Assembly: GCA_002104935.1 (NCBI GenBank)
Contig: MCGT01000006.1
Coordinates: 744,001 to 808,000, forward strand
Reading direction: 5' to 3'
Source: Hesseltinella vesiculosa
Lineage: Eukaryota > Mucoromycota > Mucoromycetes > Mucorales > Cunninghamellaceae
Length of the DNA stretch: 64,000 bases
In this document: positions 11,655 to 23,114 of the stretch, piece by piece
Layout of the letters: the number at the start of each line of letters is the position of its first letter
Position numbering within the stretch: position 1 is the stretch's first letter
Notes under the pieces: model-generated
Database searches by the model: none
What the model was told of the DNA's origin: nothing
Seen by the model: the letters and a program-made list of their open reading frames with translations, nothing else
Translations under genes and position numbers: made by a program

Positions 11655-11834
11655 CTGTTTAAACCTGAAAAACGCGAGCCCACGTTTAAATGAGTTGGAC
11701 CATGTCTTTTTTTTTATTTACCATGTAATACAAGAACAGAGCAAGGGGAATATGGGAGATAAAAAGGAGGGCAACCGACAAAAAAAAAAAAAAAAAAAAG
11801 GAATGGGGGAAGAAGGGGAAAAGAAAGAGAAAAA

Positions 11835-12448
11835 TCATGCATCCAAGTTTTTAAGCACCTCCGAGCCATCCGTGTACCAAACCATGCCAGGCTTAAATTT
11901 CAGCGTCTTGAAGCGATTTCTAAAAGGAAGACCAATCACATGCAAATGAAGGTGCTGGACCGAGTTGAAAGGTGGTCGATGGAAGCCCAACCTAAAACCC
12001 AAACTTTTTGAAAAGCGCCCTTTCCCTATTTTTTTTTTTTTACCTGTATTGTGCCTTATCTTTCAGATCGTAGCCATTCTCTTCCAGCAAGGTATGACCC
12101 AGGGCCATCATAGATCTCACTAAAAAAGACAAACAAATAAACAAGACAAATAAAAGAGCCTGTTGGCATTTTTTTACAGAGCGCTGCATCGTCTTTCTTC
12201 AAATGGTTCATGTTCTTGATATGTTTCCGAGGCACAATCAACACATGCATCTGACCAGCTGGTGACCGGTCATGAAAGGCAATCAAGTCATCTGTCTAAT
12301 AAAAAAAAAACGTTTCAAGTGGGGCCTCTTCTTCTTTCGCCGTTCATTTTTTTTGCCTCTTTTTCTTTACCTGATGCACAATGCGAAACCCATTTGCTTC
12401 AGTCACATCACAAAAGATACACTCACTTTTTCCAAAGCAACCTAACAT
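11835..12448 (-). CDS. HINT3-like HIT-domain nucleoside phosphoramidase
   Basis: Histidine-triad hydrolase, probably acting on adenosine phosphoramidates. Exons 12448-12371, 12295-12178, 12119-12044 and 11991-11835 give 142 residues. The N-terminus has CIFCDV, the HINT zinc/HIT start motif. Then HDRSPAGQMHVLIVPRKHI, and near the C-terminus HLHLHVIG, the histidine triad H-x-H-x-H with the central catalytic His. The phrase GFHRPPFNSVQHLHLHV is typical of HINT3 rather than HINT1 or aprataxin, and no other domain is attached. Three of the exon joins fall inside codons and restore conserved residues, which supports the model. Confidence 0.88.
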
Positions 12449-13404
12449 GATAATAAATGAAAGAAGAAAAAAGAAAAAAAAGAAGGGGATTCCGCAAATT
12501 GAGCTTTGCTCCGGCTGAGATTGAATTGTGCTGTTCGTTGAACCACTCTTGACTTTTTTTTTTTTTTTTTTTGCTCTAGACACATCTTGTTTGTCTAGAT
12601 TATGCTGGAGGTTTAACCCAAGCGGTATGGACTTGGTTATGGGAATCACTTGGTGAATCTTCATTAGCTCGTAGCTGGCGTTTGCAAGTCATGACTTATC
12701 ATAGGCACGTTTTTTTATTTTCACTTTGGAATTGTCATCGCACATGGTCATGTTTAGCTGTCAGAGGGCATGTCATGCATTTATGCTTGCTGCAGTGGCG
12801 TCCGCTTTCAGATCAAGCCCATCCCGTAGGCTCCACAGAAGCAACCTTGTGGTTCAAAACAGTAAAACTCGCATGATTTTTTCGGGTTTTGATCTGTAGG
12901 TTCCTCAAACTGGAGGAGCCTGCGGATCTGCCAAGCTTGACTCGGGCCAAGGAAGCGCTCAATCATTGTTCATCTTGAAGATACGGGCCACACAGGAGCA
13001 AGTTGAGCCTTTTTTTAAATCGGGTCATTGCACTTGACGGCAGCTGCTCCCGAGCGTAGCCATGTTCCCTTTCCTCTCCCAATGCACAGCACTCCTCGGT
13101 CTCAAGAGATGCTTTGGTGACGACAACCACACGCTCGACCGACCGCATCCACTGTACTAGCTTGTGAGAACGTTGAATGCAGATGGAAAACAATACAAAA
13201 AAAAGTGCGAGAGTGGGACTCGCCTTGCTTCTTTTGCACCAGACGGCCGTCCGCTTTGTTACTTCCTTCATCCGCAGGGAACTGGTTGTGCGACATTCAA
13301 AACTGATCATGAGGCTAATTTGCGCTTTGTGCTTGCAGAAGAACCGTTTTATATCCTGTGCGCGATTTAATGAGACTGCAAGCTGGTATGGTAAAAAAAA
13401 AAAA
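12449..13404. other. intergenic, no supported gene
   Basis: About 950 bp between the HIT gene start and the zinc-finger gene stop. A minus-strand frame stays open for about 440 nt (13407-12963), but it reads through the last exon and intron of the zinc-finger gene and has no recognisable domain. Nothing else stands out apart from a T run at 12556-12572. Confidence 0.5.
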
Positions 13405-13783
13405 TCATTTGAAACTGTCTTCAGTGGGAATGTTTTCTTTGGGGTGTTTGGCCTAATGTAGAAAAAGCGGGAGTGAGCCATGGCGAATGTCGATGCATCC
13501 TTTTCATTTACCTCCATGTGGCTGATGAGGACCTTGTAGTTGGATAAAGGTTGCATGCAGGTAGGGCATTTCATCTAGAATAAAAAGCAAGTGAGCAGTA
13601 ATGCTCTCTTCAAAAAGGTGAGCGTACCTGTAAACCTGCAGCGCGAGCGGCAAACTGGGACCCGTTCTTACTACGCTTGGCTGCTTCTTTTTGAGCCTTT
13701 TGTCTGGCAAGAAAGTTAGGATGGCCACCAGATCCTGAATTTATGAATTACCTGGCTTGTTCTTTTTGATGGCCTCTTGCCAT
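13405..13783 (-). CDS. small ZNF706/4F5-family zinc-finger protein
   Basis: Short basic protein of the ZNF706-like family (72 residues; relatives are about 75). Exons 13783-13752, 13703-13628, 13574-13512 and 13452-13405. It begins MARGHQKEQARQKAQ, matching the family start MARGxQKxQ, followed by a Lys/Ala-rich stretch. A single C2H2 finger follows: CPTC, then 14 residues to HMEAKH. The second zinc histidine (AKHPKE) comes from the last exon, only 48 nt long. Function is poorly known; human ZNF706 has been linked to repression in stem cells. Confidence 0.85.
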
Positions 13784-13964
13784 GGCAATGGTAAAAAAAA
13801 CGATGTAAGATCAAAGAAAGAATAAAAAGCCAAAAAAGCCAAAAACGACCCAATTTGGATGGGCTCTTTTTTTTAAAAAAAAGTCCGTCCGTATCTGGAT
13901 AATTCGTTTTTTATTGCCAGGGATCTATTCACTATGGTACAGGAAGGAGCCGTTGATTCTTTTT

Positions 13965-15244
13965 TTATGCATCGTTGGTATAGGTCGTCAAGACTTCAAG
14001 AACACGTCGATCAACTTCAATGGGCTTGTCATTTTCTTTCGCCTGCTTGGCTTCGTCGTCACCAATCCAGTACTTCATTTCTTGATAGCCCACATCGATG
14101 TCTTCGAGACGGAGGGGCTGGGTTTGGTTGAGAGCGACAGCCACAGCATAGCTGCCAAATCGTTCAATGCGCTTATAATCCACACACCACATGTAGATGC
14201 GGTAAGGAATGTTGGTCCACCCAATGATGTTTTCTTGAGGAATGTAAATGACAGGTGACAGTGGGGTAGGGATACCGAAAGCATCGGCTGGATCCAGAGG
14301 TTCTTCTTGATCAGCTGCAAGCTCAGTCAAGTCCACACCTTGTTCAGCATCGAGCGCCAAGGCTTCTTCGAGCAAAGATGGATCGGTAGACGCAGGTTCC
14401 TGGCTGGCGATGGCTTGGGCATCGGTTATGGCGGCTGCGTCACCGGCCTTGTCATTCTTGTTGGCTTCCTTGGCTGCTTTTTCGGCTTCTTCTTGCTGCT
14501 TGGCCATTTCCTGTTGACGTTGGCGCTCGGCTTCGTCCTTGGCAGCTTGAGCAAGGCTGATGGTGCATCCATGGCTGATCCCTGTGACCAGTTCACGCCA
14601 AGCGTTGCGGCCGATGGCAATGACTCCGTCAAACTCGTCCTTGCCCTGGCTTTCCAGCACGGGCTTCATCTTTTCGGCAAAGGGGTTGGCGTCGGTGGTG
14701 ACAAGCTCGGCCTGGGCCTGGGCATTGGCGTCGTTGGCGACGATGGCCGCTCGTCGTTTTTCAATGATACGTTGCCGCACCATCGTTTCGATTTCACCAG
14801 GAGTCCTGGCTTCCTTGACTTCGTAGTCCACAGCAGCTGCAACCAACACAGGCTATTCAGTAGCAAAAAAAAAAAACAAATGTGAGGTTCAAGCGATGGC
14901 TTTCGCATTTACTTTTACTTTGATGTAAGATCCAAACCAAACTCGACTCTTTTCCATGCTGTCTCCAGGAGGGGCGGTCAAGAAGACTTGGACTTTGCGA
15001 GGACGTTCCTAAAGCACAAATAATGAACATTGGATCAGCAACCGTGTCTATGAACAGAGGCTTTCCTGTTTACATGTACACCACAAGGCCGATCGGCCAG
15101 GAAAGCCACACGATCGCAGAGCGCTTTTTCCGATTGATTAGCATAATGCTGTTTGGCAAAGAAGCCACCAGATATCGTGCCGACAATGGAAGTGAAAATA
15201 ACTGTGCCTCTGGAAGGTGCTTTCAATCCAAAAGGTAAAGCCAT
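13965..15244 (-). CDS. TIM54: Tim54, TIM22 complex subunit of mitochondrial inner membrane
   Basis: Subunit of the TIM22 carrier translocase, which inserts polytopic carriers into the inner mitochondrial membrane. Exons 15244-15074, 15008-14919 and 14852-13965 give 382 residues. The N-terminus carries one hydrophobic segment (VIFTSIVGTISGGFFAKQ). The family blocks ERPRKVQVFLTAPPGDSME and PVLVAAAVDYEV are both present. A long alanine/glutamate-rich insert (about 185-260) precedes the conserved C-terminal block PYRIYMWCVDYKRI. Intron positions fall exactly where the conserved blocks join. Confidence 0.87.
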
Positions 15245-15690
15245 GGTTGTTCAAAAAAAAAAGTGTTAAGGTAAGAAAAAAAAACAGCGGGAGGGAAACT
15301 TTTTTTTGACAGCGGTTGCCAGCTGCACAAACCGCTTGCCCTCGGGTGCCAAAAAAAAAAAAAAAGCACGCCTCTAGCCATTCACTAGCTAAAAGCAAGC
15401 TCTCGATCATTCTTAGAGACATGCATTGATAAGCAGAAGAACCCATTGGTTTGTTCCTCACTCTGGCTCTGGGCACAAAAAAAGGAAAGCGCCTCGAAAA
15501 ACGTTTCAAGCAAATCATTTCACGTGCAACCATGGCTGTAAAATCAGGGCCTTGTTTTTTTCAGGCATATGAAAAAAGCATGGTCCTGTGACAATGGTGT
15601 TTCAGACCTTGGATGTTTCGACAAAAAAAAGACGATGCGTGCCTTTTTCCCGCTCTCTTTTTCTTTCCCACATTTCTCTTGACAATCAAC
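15245..15690. other. divergent promoter between Tim54 and the coiled-coil gene
   Basis: About 450 bp separates two genes that start in opposite directions, so it should hold both promoters. A/T runs at 15255-15263, 15277-15284, 15300-15307 and 15351-15365 are visible; no small gene is evident. Confidence 0.5.
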
Positions 15691-17212
15691 ATGGCCAGCG
15701 TGGACCTTGCCCAACCCAATGGGTTTGACCTGTCATTACCAACCGACGAACCGATGGCTCTCTCTAGAGAAGAGCTCATCAGTCAAGCAACACAACGACT
15801 TCGCAGCAAACTTCTCCAAGACGGCCTCGCCACCATCAAAGACCACCTGGCCTCTATGCAACAGACCATGGATGAGTTGCGTCTAGAAATAGACACCACC
15901 GCCAGTATCTTAACCAAGTTTGATCCACCCGACGACCGCCAGCTCACAGCTCTGGAACGTCGACTCCAATCACATGAGCAGCAATTCAAGCAAGCGCTGC
16001 ACCAAGCTCAGCAACAACCCCTCCCTTCCACGCCGTCCCTTCCAGCCAATGCCATCAGCACCTCCACCTCCTTCTCCTCCACCCTCTCGCGCATGTCCTC
16101 CATCTTCAGCCGGTCCCCCACCCACGACGTCAACAAAAAACGACACCACTCTCCCTCACCCACCCCGCCTTTGACCTTACCCGATCACCCACACGACGAC
16201 GACGACCTGAACACAACCATCACCAGTGATAACGACAACGATGCAACTGCGTCGGTCCAAGCCGCCCGTGACCGACGCCGGCGTCGGCGCCAGCGTGTGC
16301 AACAGTTGCGCCGTGAATACCAGCAACGCCTTCGCATGTACGACCCTTTGTGGAACTCGGACGATTGGCAAAGCGCGAAAAGTCCTTCGTCCTCGTCCTC
16401 GCTTCTCCTTGCCATACAACCACCCATCCACCCACCTCCTTCCACTCTCTCCTCCTGTTCTTCTTCCTCGCCAGCCTCATCTGCTAGGACCACAGAACGT
16501 GCCGCCCCTCACCAACCCCGAGCTCCCTTGGTAAAGTAGTTCTCTTCTTCTTGCTGATCACCTGGCGCCTCATCCTGTCTTTCTTCTTTTTTTCAACCGT
16601 ATGTTTTAGTCCCGGCCAGCGCGATCACAAGGCAGCGATGCAAGTGCACAGCCAGATCCAATGGTCGCCATACAAGCCCCATCCCAGCCGCATGTACGAT
16701 CGTGGGTCTTGGATCAGCAGCAGTGCCAGCATCAGTGGGCTCCCGACACCTCCACGTTCCACCACGTCATGCAGTGTCTCAACTCTGCCCAAAGCGAAGT
16801 CAACAACCATGATCTTCACGACCTCCTCTTACCTGCTGGCCGAACCCTTTCTCGCCGATCCCTTCATTCTCATCACGAACATCCGGTCTTTCCCCGTCCT
16901 CTCCGCCGCTGCCCAGCCCATACCTCCCCTTGGCCAGCCACGCCCACTACCTCGTCCTTCCGATCTGGCCCCTCCTCCTCAACATTTCCTTCTCAGTTTT
17001 ATCAACTGCCGTTTCTGGTACTTTTGATGAAACAGGGGGTCGAAAAGGTCTTGCAATTGGTTTTCTTCGTCGTCAGCAAAAGCCTGTCGTGGATCAAATT
17101 CCTCAGCGTCATCTCCATCTCGCTGCTTATCAGCCTTGGCCGCGGCCCAGATCAAATGCTCCTCTCCCTGAACGAATGGGTCGAGAATGACGATGAACTC
17201 TATTATTCATAG
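15691..17212 (+). CDS. unknown coiled-coil protein with C-terminal membrane segments
   Basis: I do not recognise the family. Exons 15691-16530 and 16610-17212 join in phase 0 to 480 residues; the intron starts GTAAAG and ends TTTTAG. The first third has heptad-like helices (residues about 25-115). A Ser/Pro-rich stretch, an acidic run (HDDDDLNTT) and a basic cluster (RDRRRRRRQRVQQLRREYQQ) follow, and the middle is low complexity. Near the C-terminus two hydrophobic stretches (about residues 405-430 and 435-460) precede a short acidic end, NDDELYYS. This suggests a cytosolic coiled-coil protein anchored to a membrane at its tail. It is divergent from Tim54 upstream. Confidence 0.72.
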
Positions 17213-17432
17213 CGATGGACAGGCCTCCCTCTCTTTCTCAACGCAAAGATGAGAGCGAATCAATAAAGAAAAAAAATCAAAGTGGTGTGTTCTAGACACG
17301 ACCCAAGAAAAAGACGAGATCAGCCATTTTCTTTGTTGCCCATGGACCTCTGTCATTCAGGCACAGGCTATTGGGGCCTTGCGATTTTATTGAGCATAAC
17401 TCGAGCAAATGAAACGTTGGGGCCGCACCGGA

Positions 17433-17621
17433 TCAGAAACAAATGCCTCGGGGCGAGGCAATTCGCCACGGTGTCAGGTTGCAGCGAAGACCGTCACAGC
17501 AATCGTGGTCAACATCACAGCCTTGGCTTTCATGTGCGTAGCAATCACCCTGGACTTCTACAATCAACACCAGCAGACAAATGAGAGCCAAAAAGACAAG
17601 CGAACGAGAAAAGAGAGCCAT
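17433..17621 (-). CDS. 62-residue secreted cysteine-rich peptide with knottin pattern
   Basis: Intronless frame of 62 residues. Residues 1-25 form a clear signal peptide (basic MALFSRS, then a Leu/Val/Ile core, then VEVQG as a likely cleavage site). The mature part of about 37 residues has six cysteines spaced C-x7-C-x5-CC-x4-C-x13-C, the inhibitor-cystine-knot arrangement. A TATA-like element (gatataaaagag on the minus strand, near 17713-17725) lies about 100 bp upstream. The peptide sits alone between two ordinary genes. Function is unknown; it could be a defence, signalling or interaction peptide, and calling it a toxin would go beyond what is visible. The pattern is the evidence, not similarity to a named family. 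Confidence 0.72.
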   Translation of the reverse strand: MALFSRSLVFLALICLLVLIVEVQGDCYAHESQGCDVDHDCCDGLRCNLTPWRIASPRGICF

Positions 17622-17930
17622 TTTTTTTTTCGAACAGATACAAACTTGCAAATGGAGGAAGCGGTTGAACAAAAAAAAAAAAATCAATGCAAAAGAGCTC
17701 AATCCCGGGGACTCTTTTATATCAGAGGAGGAGCCATCAGGAAGATCCAACTTTTTTACTCGGTGAAATTCCGTTTTAAGGCGACAAAAGAAGTCGCTCC
17801 TGGCCACGCGAGACAATGAGAATGAAAAGACAGCCAGAAGCGGCAGTTTTCCTTAACAAGCAATGGGCCATCACTGTCAAGAGCAATCAACGTTTATTGA
17901 TGAAACTGGTATGAAACAAATAGATAGGAA
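17622..17930. other. intergenic, promoter of the knottin-pattern peptide and 3' end of the NIPA gene
   Basis: About 310 bp between two minus-strand genes. It contains the TATA-like element of the peptide gene, an A run at 17671-17683, and nothing I can call a gene. Confidence 0.5.
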
Positions 17931-19258
17931 TCAGGAGAGTAAAGGGGTCGTTTCGTCCAAGGTGGGTTTTCGTTTCGTCCCAAAATGAAGCAAACGGGTC
18001 CATTGAGAAGGTGGGGGAGTAGTGGGGCGGTTGCCTGGGGTTGAAGGAGGTAGGGAAAGCGAGTCGGAAGAGGCTGCCTTGCTGGCAACATCCGAAGATG
18101 GCTGGTCAGGTTCAGATCCAAACGAGATAACTAGCACACCAAAAATCAAAATGCCAATGCCAAGAAGCACAAAAAGGACTTGCCACCAAAACAGCCGATC
18201 CCATTGGTCATAGTACACGAGGCCATTAAACAAGCAGGACACATTGAAAGAGCAAAAATTCAGCGGAACGAGGATGATGGTGTCACACAGTTGAACTCCA
18301 CGATTCAGATAATAAAGCTATGAAAGAAAAAAAAGGGAGAGGTGCATGAGTTCCCAGCTCTTTTGAGGGGCGAACCCTACCTGTAACACTGCAGTGCAGA
18401 TCAATGCAAGAACAAGCACCCATGTCAGGGGATATATAAATTGGTTGTCACCATGGAACACCGTCAGGATCAGCAACTCCAAACCACTCTTTGCAAACAG
18501 CATTGCCTGACTGCTGATGTTGGCTCCAAACACGCCAAAGCTACGCAAAAAAAGAAGAAGAAGAAGAAAGCGTGAGAGGGGCGGATGGCCTCGGGGTTTT
18601 TTTTTCATTACCTAATGCCCAACCACATTTTTATATTGGGATATCTAGAGGTCCATGCTATAGGATTGGCATTATAGCCATATTCCAATAAATGCGTAGA
18701 GATCAACCCAAAGCAAGTAACGAACTCCACAATCGTAAAGTAGATAATAAACGACGGCCGTTGATAGAGTCGGATCAGATCCTGCAGTGTATGGTTGGGC
18801 TCGGGCACCACGCCAAATCCAGCTACAAGCATCGCACCCAGTACGATCATGGTTGTACCTATAACCGATGCGTAAGAGTCCCCAGTCCACACATATGAAA
18901 AACTCTTTTTTTTCTCTCTCTCTTTTTTACCGAGGGCCGTCCTGTTGGTAAAAGGATCGCCTAGCACCAGCTTTGCAAAGATAGCATTAAAGACAAGGCC
19001 AATGGCTCCAACAGGAGCAAGAATAATAATAGGAAGATAGCCAATGGTGCATGCAGAACCAACTAGATTGCTGAGGGTATATATGAGAAAGCCTGTGAGC
19101 CAAAGAGGTCGCTTCCATGATGGCAAGCTAGAATGCTCAAGATGGGCTCGCCGTTGTAGTGAAATCCCTAGGGCTTGCGTTGCACTGGCCAGCAGTGATA
19201 TTACAAGAGGGATGATAATCGCTTTGTCGTCTATCCTGAGCACAGATGCCATCATCAT
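17931..19258 (-). CDS. NIPA-type magnesium transporter (DUF803 family)
   Basis: Polytopic membrane protein of the NIPA/Mg transporter family. Exons 19258-18931, 18858-18612, 18540-18381 and 18317-17931 give 373 residues. There are about nine hydrophobic segments. Family blocks include GISLQRRAHLEH, YLPIIILAPVGAIGLVFNAI, AKLVLGDPFTNRTALG, FGANISSQAMLFAKSGLELL and IILVPLNFCSFNVSCLFNGL. The C-terminal cytosolic tail is Ser/Pro-rich and ends DETTPLLS, similar to dileucine sorting signals of endosomal or vacuolar membranes. Three in-frame ATGs are adjacent at the start; the first (19258) was chosen. Confidence 0.88.
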
Positions 19259-19650
19259 AACATGGAATAAAAAAAAAGGGAAAGAGAGAAAAAGGAAAAA
19301 AAAACTGGCTGATGAGCAACTACATTTTCTTATTTCCAAATCGAGAAAAAGAATAATGATGGGCGCAAGCTGAATGGAGTGATGGAGACTTGCATTCTTT
19401 TTTAAAATATAAAAATGAGATACTGCGTTGGTACTGTCTTGTATCATTAACAGGCAAAGGAAACAAGGCCTGACTATGCACTGTGGACGGTTTCAATCCG
19501 GCCTAGAGAAGAGAGTAGAGGGGAGGGGGGGATTTGCAGGCGGTGGAGCGCTGCTCTAGCCTGGCTAGGTAAAAGACGGTTGGGTGTCGTCCAAAATCAT
19601 GTTGCAAGAAGCATTTGATCTCGGTGCCAGTCTGTTCTACACGTATTACA
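19259..19650. other. intergenic between NIPA gene and a small plus-strand ORF
   Basis: About 390 bp. It should contain the NIPA promoter. An ATG at 19600 opens a 36-codon frame that overlaps the start of the hypothetical ORF below, which weakens that ORF. Confidence 0.45.
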
Positions 19651-19917
19651 ATGGCAGAATACCATCGTTACCGTACCACCACTACCACAACGACACGAGT
19701 GGCACCTGAAGATCTCAGCCGCCACATTGGTATCATTGAAGTTGACCACCTCCTGCTTCGCACAACCGCCATACCCACGTCGAGAAAACGATCGTCACAT
19801 ATTCCACTGCCCTCATTAAAACTGCAACCACCAATGATCCTATACAGCTTTTTCCGTTCAACTACTGTCCGCCAAGCAGTTCGCGATTTGAAAAACAATC
19901 TGACCTATGGCTGGTGA
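19651..19917 (+). CDS. hypothetical 88-residue protein
   Basis: ATG at 19651 opens an 88-codon frame with a run of threonines near the start and a basic C-terminus (SFFRSTTVRQAVRDLKNN). I recognise no family. For it: the frame is intact and an AATAAAA-type polyadenylation signal follows at about 19985. Against it: an earlier ATG at 19600 in another frame overlaps its start, and the sequence shows no domain. Confidence 0.3.
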   Translation: MAEYHRYRTTTTTTTRVAPEDLSRHIGIIEVDHLLLRTTAIPTSRKRSSHIPLPSLKLQPPMILYSFFRSTTVRQAVRDLKNNLTYGW

Positions 19918-20505
19918 TGGCGAGCCCCTTTTTTTCCTTGTTCCAGCTGATCAGACTGGCGGCAGTGTCCTGATGGTATAAACAAATAAAAATCATCTTA
20001 TAAAGCAAGCTGCCTTTCTTTCTTTTCTACTATATGTGCGCAAAATTTAAAGCGAGTTGATTTTCAGTCGTTTGCGCTGATGCTCGCCTGTCCAGGTCGA
20101 TAGCGGTTCCCTTGGCTTTATTTATTTTTTTTTTTTAGAAAAAAGAGAATGCTACAAGTCATCTTTGGATGGGTGGTGCGATGTGAGAATTTAAAAGAGA
20201 CCAAGTTCACATGAAAGGCACCAAATGCTGAAAAAATCAAGTCAATTGGCCATGGCCACTCAGCCAACGTGGTAACAAATAGGTTGTGGGACCAGGCTAA
20301 AAAATGTGGCAAAAATCCTGTTGGAAAGCCGGCTATTTACATTTTTATTATTGAGACGGAGAGGAGAGGATGAGGAGCACGTACACGGTTTGGACAAACG
20401 AGAATAGAAATAATAATAAAAAAAAAAGATAAATCACAAAGACAACAAGCAAGCAGCCAAGTGCAGCATTGGAAAGGGAAGAAAGAGACATTTCATAACA
20501 TCAGC
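19918..20505. other. intergenic, no supported gene
   Basis: About 590 bp downstream of the small ORF and downstream of Def1 on the other strand. It holds T/A runs near 20125-20140 and 20420-20430 and no coding signal. Confidence 0.5.
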
Positions 20506-23114
20506 TTATGATTGCTGCCAGTAGAGAGGTTGTTGGGGTTGGTTTTGGCGGTAGCTGTTGTTCCCATAGGGTTGCTGTTGCTGCTGCTGTTGTTGATACA
20601 AAAAGTGTTGCTGTTGATATTGATACTGAGGTTGATAGTTGTTGCCAGGCATCATGGGCTGCTGCTGCTGGAATGGAGCGTTGGCTGGAGGGCCATGGTC
20701 CTTGTTAGCAGCACTGGCGTCGGGATTGACCGAGACAGGAGGGCCGTTTTGCATGGGAGGGGGAGGGGGAGGATGGGGATGGGATGAAGCAGCATTGCCG
20801 GCAAAGTAGTGCTGCATGGGAGGCATGGATGGATGGCTGTCTTGGTAAGGCTTGTCATAGAGCGAGGGCATGGGCATGCCATTGGCGTGCATCATGCTGT
20901 CATCATAGGGAGGCTGGTGCATGGTATAGTCTGGGTACATGGTGTTGAAGTGACCGTTGTTGCCGTTCCCAGGTTTGTACATGGCGTTATTGCCGGCGGC
21001 ATTGGCATTGCTGTTGGTTGCATTAGGGCCCGAGGCATTCCCGTTGGCGTATTGGTTCGAGGGCTTTTGATTGGCTTGGGATGAAGTGCTCTGGGGAGGG
21101 TGATGGTGATGCTGGGATTGAGGTTGGTGATGATGTTGAGGTTGAGGTTGCTGCTGGGATTGGTGGGGCTGCTGTTGGGGCTGTTGGGGCTGCTGGAGAG
21201 TAGGCTGGGTGGGTGGAGGCACAGGCTGTTGCTGGTAATTGTATTGATTGGGCATGTAGTAATAGGAGTAATAGGCAGCGGCGGCAGCGGCGGCATTTCC
21301 ACCGTACATGGCACCACCTTGAAGTTGCTGAGGTACTTGCATCATAGGAGCAGTGCCATTGTTAGCCATCATACCATTAGAGGGGTTGGGCATCATGCCA
21401 TCCTGCATATTGTTGAATTTGCCGCGACCACCATAGAGGGTGGCATTGCTGACGGATGGCGATTGGTTATAAGGGTCGTAGTAGCTCTACACGAACGGGA
21501 TGAATTAGTATTTGATGATAACTTTCCATCTCATCCTTACCGAGGGACGATGGGCATCAGCGTTGTAGTAACCTGGGTTAGAGACGGTAGGAGCTTGACC
21601 ATTGGCGGGGAAACCAGAGGGGCCATAATTGACGTAGGGGTTGGAAGGCATGTCCATGGAAGGCATGGTGGAAGGAGGTTGGGGTTGATGAGGAGGGAAG
21701 AAGGTTGAAGGCTGCGGTTGGGGCTGGAGAGGAACTTGAGGAGGCAAAGGCTGTTGTTGTTGGGGAGCGGGTGGCAGAGAGATGGGTGGGTGAGGGTGAG
21801 GTTGAGTGGGAGGGTTGGTGGGAGCGGTAGGCTGTTCTTTGGGCTGGGGTGAAGGCTCGGTGGGTTTGGCAGGGGTAACGGGTGGTGAGTTGTTGGCAGG
21901 AGCAATGCTGGTGGCAGGGACGGGTGTGGTAGTGGCGTCTTCCGTGGGCTCGATAGGGGGCTGCTCTTCGCCATTGGCCAAGTTCAGGCTACCGAACTGC
22001 ATGCTCATGTTTTCCAGGGAGTTACCGCCAGGTAGGACAACAGGCTCAGCTTGCTTCAATCGACGGACGGGCGCTTTTCTAATGCTCACAGCAGGCTGGG
22101 TGCCGGGGCTGTCGTGGGAGGGCTCTTCTTGATTGGCAGTAGTGTCGGTCTGTTCTTCTTCCTGGACGGGCTCGGCTTGGTCTGGCTCCTCTTGCTCAGA
22201 GGACTTAACGGGTTCGGTAGATTCGGTATGGGCAACCTGCTCTTCTTCTTGAGGCAAAGGTTCTTGGTTTTCGGGTTCTAGCTGCACTGCATCCTGTCCC
22301 GCATGTTCCTCTGTTACTGGAGCTACTTCCAACACCGGTTCAGGTTCAGGCTTTTGAGGCCCTCTGCGAAATAAAAAGGTGGTTGGTTAGCGGCCTTCTC
22401 AAAAAAAAAAAAGAGATTTACTTTAATATGCTGGCCCAAGAAGGTTTCTTTTCTTCTTCCTTTTCCACAGGTTTGGGTGTGTCAGCTCGTTGTTCCTTGC
22501 CTTTCTTGTTGCGCTGTCCTTTTTCTGGGCCAGGTTTGCCTCCTAATAAAAAGGGTGAGCTCACTTTAATAAAAACTAAAAATTGACAAGCTTACGTTGT
22601 TTACCGGTCCTTGATTTGCCACGTGAAAGGTCTGGGTGAAAAAGAAGACAAGCACAATTAGATGTGAGGTGTTAAGAGGGGGAGTTAGATGACAAGGATT
22701 GTACCTCGAGATATCGCTTGGCCATCAGGTTTCTTATTGGTGTCGGTGACAGTCGATTGTTGCAGTTTTTGCTGTGTCTTTGATTTTTTCGTTTTCACTT
22801 GATCCCATTGATTGGCATGACCTAGAAGATTCAATAACAAAATGAAAAGAACGAGAAAAAAAAAACTAGCTGTGAGTTTCTTTGGTTTGCATCATCGCTT
22901 TTTCTTCTTTACCTTCCATGATACGACCTATTGTGAGCTCCAGATCGCCGTTTGCTTCATGGACTATAGCCAGTAGATCTTCTTGTGACCAGGTTGGGAA
23001 CAGCTCTTTGAGGGTTGGTAGCTGTTTTCTGTACATGTTCTTCAAGGATTTCAAATCGTTGCCTGCATTATTGCTGTTCTTGGCTGGTCGTCGAGAGCCT
23101 GTTTGTGCTGGCAT
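20506..23114 (-). CDS. DEF1: Def1-like RNA polymerase II degradation factor (CUE domain, Q-rich)
   Basis: By family, Def1 brings ubiquitin ligases to stalled RNA polymerase II; it has an N-terminal CUE domain and a long Gln-rich tail. Exons 23114-22913, 22821-22705, 22631-22596 (36 nt), 22542-22422, 22363-21541 and 21486-20506 give 759 residues. The CUE domain is at about 20-67 (LFPTWSQEDLLAIVHEANGD, with the FP and LL positions expected). Next comes a Lys-rich part containing KPSWASILK. A Glu/Gln-rich acidic stretch then gives way to a Pro/Gln-rich, Asn/Met/Tyr-rich low-complexity half with a polyQ run near the end. In yeast the tail is removed by proteasomal processing so that Def1 can enter the nucleus. 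A (GT)11 tract lies just upstream of the ATG. Confidence 0.8.

Noticed and set aside
12963..13407. About 440 nt open minus-strand frame after the zinc-finger gene
   Set aside because: Reads through the last intron and exon of that gene, has no domain, and no splice pattern supports it.
17433..17621. Calling the knottin-pattern peptide a toxin
   Set aside because: Only the cysteine pattern is seen; knottins have many roles and no target or family match is visible.
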